Below, in pieces: positions 22,869 to 25,575 of a DNA stretch of 25,575 nt. The notes under the pieces are model-generated. The model was given only the letters and a program-made list of their open reading frames with translations, searched no databases and had not been told where the DNA came from. Source of the stretch: an uncultured Lachnospiraceae bacterium (GTDB lineage: Bacteria > Bacillota > Clostridia > Lachnospirales > Lachnospiraceae); NCBI GenBank assembly GCA_910580005.1, contig CAJTXH010000030.1, forward strand, positions 1 to 25,575, given 5' to 3'. The position numbers were made by a program, and so were the translations under genes. The first letter of the stretch is position 1. Every line of letters starts with the position of its first letter.

Positions 22869-25106
22869 ATGAAGAACAAGAAGAAAGGGTTATTGTATTT
22901 ATTTATAATTCTTGCAGTAACCGGGCTCTGTGCTTTTACAACATTGGTTGGATTTACTGATGCTCATAGGGGCAGTGCCCAGAATATTAAACTTGGTTTG
23001 GATTTGGCAGGTGGTGTGAGTATTACGTACCAGACTGTTAAGGAAAATCCGGCTGATACAGAGATGCGTGATACAATTGCCATGATGCAAGACAGGGCAG
23101 AGGTATACAGCACAGAGTCTTCTGTAGTACAGGAAGGAAATAACCGTATTTCCATTGATATACCTGGTGTAGAAAATGCAGATGAGGTTCTTGAATCTTT
23201 AGGTAAAGAAGGTACACTTGACTTTGTTGCAGAAGATGACATGAAATTCGATGATGCTGGCAATCCAGAGTATACCAAAGTGGTATGTTCGGGAAAACAT
23301 GTTAAAAATGCAGAAGCAGGTACACAGCAGGATGAAATAACTAAAAACAAAGAGTATGTAGTAGAGCTTTCATTTAATGAAAAGGGGAAAAGGAAGTTTG
23401 CCAAGGCAACTGCCGAGGCATATACTTCAAGAAAAAAGATATATATTGTATATGATGGAAAAGTATTATCTGCGCCTGCTGTACAGGAAGAAATAACAGA
23501 TGGAAAGGCAGTTATTTCTGGAAGTTTCAAGACATATGCAGAGGCGGACGAGCTTGCTTCCATGATACGTATAGGTGCACTTCCTGTTGAACTTAAAGAA
23601 ATACAGTCACAGGTAGTTGGTGCACAGTTAGGACAGGATGCAATTAACACAAGCCTTCTGGCTGGTGCTATTGGTTTTGGGCTTGTAGTATTGTTTATGG
23701 TAATTTTCTACAGACTGCCAGGACTTGCTTCTTCACTTGCACTTGTGTTCTATCTTGTAGTTATGCTTGTAGCACTTAATGTGCTTGACATTACACTTAC
23801 ACTTCCAGGTGTGGCAGGTATTATATTAAATATTGGTATGGCAGTTGATGCTAATGTTATTATATTTACACGTATTAAAGAAGAATTAAGGAGGGGCAAA
23901 TCAGTACATTCAAGTATAAAGATTGGTTTTGACAAAGCACTTTCTGCAATTGTGGATGGTAATGTAACAACACTTATCGCAGCAGCAGTTTTATATATTA
24001 AAGGTTCAGGAACTGTTAAAGGGTTTGCAACCACTCTTGCACTTGGTATTATACTTTCAATGTTTACATCACTTGTCATTACAAAGCTTATTCTTAATGC
24101 TATGTATTCATTAGGTGTAGATGATGTTAAGTATTTTGGAATTGAGAAAGAAAGAAAGCAGATTAACTTTATTGGCAATAAAGCAAAATTCTTTGCAATT
24201 TCTGGAGTTATATTAGCTGCATGTGTAGTTATGCTTGTAGTAAATAATGCAAAGGATGGCCATATACTTAATTATGGTCTTGACTTTATGGGTGGTACAA
24301 CCTATGATATACCATTTAGTGACAGCCAGAAGATAGATGCAGATTTTAAGAAAGAAATAGAAAGTATTTTCATGGAAGAAAGTGGTTCAAATGATGTTAT
24401 TATAGCTGAGGTTGCTGGTGCTAATGAACTTACAATCAAAACAGTTGAGCTTTCAGAGGAACAGCGTAAAAACCTTACATCAACTATTTCTTCAAAATAC
24501 AGTATTCAAGAGGACAGTATCCAGATACAGAGCATAAGTGCTTCAGTTTCTGATGAAATGAAATCCGATGCTATTATTGCAGTAGTTATTGCAGCAATTT
24601 GCATGCTTATATATATCTGGTTCAGGTTTAAAGATATTATTTTTGCTGGCAGTGCAGTATTAGCGCTTTTGCATGACGTTATATGTGTGCTTCTTGTTTA
24701 TGCAGCAGCAAGGATTTCAGTAGGTAATACATTTATAGCATGTATGCTTACAATTGTGGGTTACTCAATTAATGCTACTATTGTAATATTTGACCGTATA
24801 CGTGAGAACCTTGGTACACGTACAAGTAGTGAAGCACTTGAGGGAATAGTTAATGACAGTATAACGCAGACCCTGACAAGAAGTATAAATACATCACTTA
24901 CAACTTTCTTTATGGTATTTATGCTTGCTATACTTGGTGTAGAGTCAGTAAGGGATTTTGCAATACCACTTCTTGCAGGTATAGTATGTGGTGCATATTC
25001 TTCTGTATGTATAACAGGTACACTCTGGTATACGATTAAGAAAGTATCATCAAAGAAAAAAGATGGTATAAAAAACAATAATATGGCTAAGGTTAAAAAA
25101 GCATAA
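22869..25106 (+). CDS. secDF: Fused protein translocase subunit SecDF
   Basis: The 745-residue protein combines SecD (about 1-425) and SecF (about 426-745) in one chain, as in Bacillus. It is an RND-type membrane protein with 12 predicted helices, pulling exported proteins out of SecYEG using the proton gradient. SecD landmarks are GLDLAGGVSITYQ near the start, the P1 domain and GMAVDANVIIF with Asp327. SecF landmarks are YGLDFMGGTTYDI, GYSINATIVIFDRIREN and LTRSINTSLTTFF with Arg671. The SecF motif normally reads GYSIND; here the Asp position is Ala636 (GCT at 24774-24776). GGAG lies 9 bases before ATG 22869. No intrinsic terminator is evident after the stop. Confidence 0.97.
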   Translation: MKNKKKGLLYLFIILAVTGLCAFTTLVGFTDAHRGSAQNIKLGLDLAGGVSITYQTVKENPADTEMRDTIAMMQDRAEVYSTESSVVQEGNNRISIDIPGVENADEVLESLGKEGTLDFVAEDDMKFDDAGNPEYTKVVCSGKHVKNAEAGTQQDEITKNKEYVVELSFNEKGKRKFAKATAEAYTSRKKIYIVYDGKVLSAPAVQEEITDGKAVISGSFKTYAEADELASMIRIGALPVELKEIQSQVVGAQLGQDAINTSLLAGAIGFGLVVLFMVIFYRLPGLASSLALVFYLVVMLVALNVLDITLTLPGVAGIILNIGMAVDANVIIFTRIKEELRRGKSVHSSIKIGFDKALSAIVDGNVTTLIAAAVLYIKGSGTVKGFATTLALGIILSMFTSLVITKLILNAMYSLGVDDVKYFGIEKERKQINFIGNKAKFFAISGVILAACVVMLVVNNAKDGHILNYGLDFMGGTTYDIPFSDSQKIDADFKKEIESIFMEESGSNDVIIAEVAGANELTIKTVELSEEQRKNLTSTISSKYSIQEDSIQIQSISASVSDEMKSDAIIAVVIAAICMLIYIWFRFKDIIFAGSAVLALLHDVICVLLVYAAARISVGNTFIACMLTIVGYSINATIVIFDRIRENLGTRTSSEALEGIVNDSITQTLTRSINTSLTTFFMVFMLAILGVESVRDFAIPLLAGIVCGAYSSVCITGTLWYTIKKVSSKKKDGIKNNNMAKVKKA

Positions 25107-25159
25107 CTGTGAATAGTAACAAATATTCTTGTATCTTCCGTATGTCTGAATAACCTGGC

Positions 25160-25188
25160 TTGCATAAAGCATGGAAGCGTGTTATAAT
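25160..25188 (+). promoter_or_regulatory. Strong SigA-type promoter near the right edge
   Basis: TTGCAT (25160-25165) and TATAAT (25183-25188) are exactly 17 bases apart. It drives a leader of more than 200 bases with no normal-sized gene inside the window. The 25107-25159 stretch before it holds nothing I can name. Confidence 0.75.
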
Positions 25189-25225
25189 CTATATAAATTT
25201 AGAGATTAAAGAAAGAGGTGGAAGA

Positions 25226-25237
25226 ATGAGAAGATAA
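25226..25237 (+). CDS. Three-codon leader ORF (Met-Arg-Arg-stop), candidate
   Basis: ATG AGA AGA TAA follows AGGTGG (25216-25221) at a short but workable spacing and starts about 30 bases after the predicted transcription start. So short an ORF with its own ribosome binding site, ahead of a terminator, is what ribosome-sensing attenuators look like. It may also be chance. Confidence 0.4.
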   Translation: MRR

Positions 25238-25428
25238 TCGGCTTTTAAAACATGATATATATTTTAGTAACATAAACATTTATGTTTACTGTTTATTCAT
25301 GTTGCCAAAAGTGGATTATGCTTCTCATAACCCTTCTTTTTTGGATATAAAATACTGGATATTAAATAGATACTATATATTCTTTATACAGATATATTTA
25401 TACATTATAATTTATCAGGGGATTAATA

Positions 25429-25563
25429 ATGAGAAACCAGAACCACTTGGCAGCAGTGGTTCTTTTTTACTTTATAGGAAATTCCGATTTTAAAGAACAG
25501 AAAAAAGAACAAGAATTCATCGGACGTATGTTAGATGAACTCTTGCCTAGGGTACGGCGATGA
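25429..25563 (+). CDS. Small ORF of 44 residues, doubtful
   Basis: The ORF begins MRNQNHLAAVVLFYFIGNSD and ends in a charged region (KEQKKEQEFIGRMLDELLPR). CAGGGGATT precedes the ATG at a fair distance, and the N-terminus has a short hydrophobic stretch. However, the first third of the frame coincides with the terminator hairpin at 25439-25468, which would explain those codons without any protein. I do not recognise the product. Base composition turns more GC-rich after about 25520. Confidence 0.25.
   Translation: MRNQNHLAAVVLFYFIGNSDFKEQKKEQEFIGRMLDELLPRVRR
25439..25468 (+). terminator. Intrinsic terminator in the right-edge leader
   Basis: AGAACCACT (25439-25447) pairs perfectly with AGTGGTTCT (25455-25463) over a 7-base loop, then T6. 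An AGTGG at 25308-25312 could pair with CCACT of the left arm and act as an antiterminator (inference). Confidence 0.85.
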
Positions 25564-25575
25564 GACGACACGGCT

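Noticed and set aside
25195..25440. T-box or other tRNA-sensing riboswitch in the right-edge leader
   Set aside because: The conserved T-box sequence (TGGNACCGCG type) is absent, and no specifier-loop structure could be recognised.
25299..25493. 64-residue frame starting MLPKVDYASHNPS as a gene
   Set aside because: It begins at a TTG without a ribosome binding site, is rich in I, Y and F typical of AT-rich noncoding DNA, and runs through the terminator.
1..25575. CRISPR arrays, tRNA or rRNA genes
   Set aside because: No regularly spaced repeats beyond the short tandem ones listed, and no recognisable tRNA or rRNA sequence on either strand.

Overview
The window looks like the chromosome of a low-GC, spore-forming, anaerobic Firmicute in class Clostridia, most probably Lachnospiraceae. 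The evidence is an alpha/beta-type small acid-soluble spore protein, SpoVAD/SpoVAE, a SCIFF (ranthipeptide) precursor with its radical SAM maturase, a fused SecDF, TIGR04086, DUF6465 and DUF1700 family proteins, and strong AGGAGG-type ribosome binding sites. Species cannot be fixed from the sequence alone.

Layout. 1-3500 is accessory DNA: the tail of a conjugative-element relaxase, an XRE regulator, an Rpn-like PD-(D/E)XK nuclease with its own promoter and terminator, a frameshifted TnpW-like remnant, and a dead ISAs1-family insertion sequence with intact 23-bp inverted repeats. 3547-8069 holds three minus-strand genes for exported proteins (a DUF885 metallopeptidase-like protein, an Ig-like repeat protein and a lipoprotein). 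Between the last two lies a small graveyard: a tyrosine integrase tail that has lost its catalytic Arg and Tyr, a frameshifted zinc-ribbon fragment and a HicB-like fragment. 8408-11157 is a sporulation block (spoVAD, spoVAE, DUF6465, SASP). 11450-14303 is scfA, scfB and a CDF metal exporter whose metal-site residues suggest manganese. 14472-25106 is housekeeping: fba, DUF1700, tgt, yajC, an AraC fragment, glgP, PHP phosphoesterase, TIGR04086, a polysaccharide deacetylase and secDF. From 25107 to the right edge there is a strong promoter, a three-codon leader ORF and an intrinsic terminator, which looks like an attenuator for a gene beyond the window.

How the genes work together. scfA encodes a 49-residue peptide with six cysteines and scfB its thioether-forming maturase. 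A stable hairpin between them would let the peptide be made in excess of the enzyme. tgt and yajC overlap at ATGA. From general knowledge of clostridial genomes, tgt, yajC, TIGR04086, scfA/scfB and secDF often lie together; here the set is spread by glgP, PHP and deacetylase genes. SecDF keeps SecD Asp327 and SecF Arg671 but has Ala636 where SecF usually has a functional Asp (GYSIND).

The best candidates for further work are the SCIFF cassette with its downstream manganese-type exporter, the SecDF substitution, the right-edge attenuator, the 15-bp tandem repeat at the secDF promoter and the palindrome in front of the Rpn-like gene. I did not find a clearly undescribed multi-gene defence or biosynthetic system.
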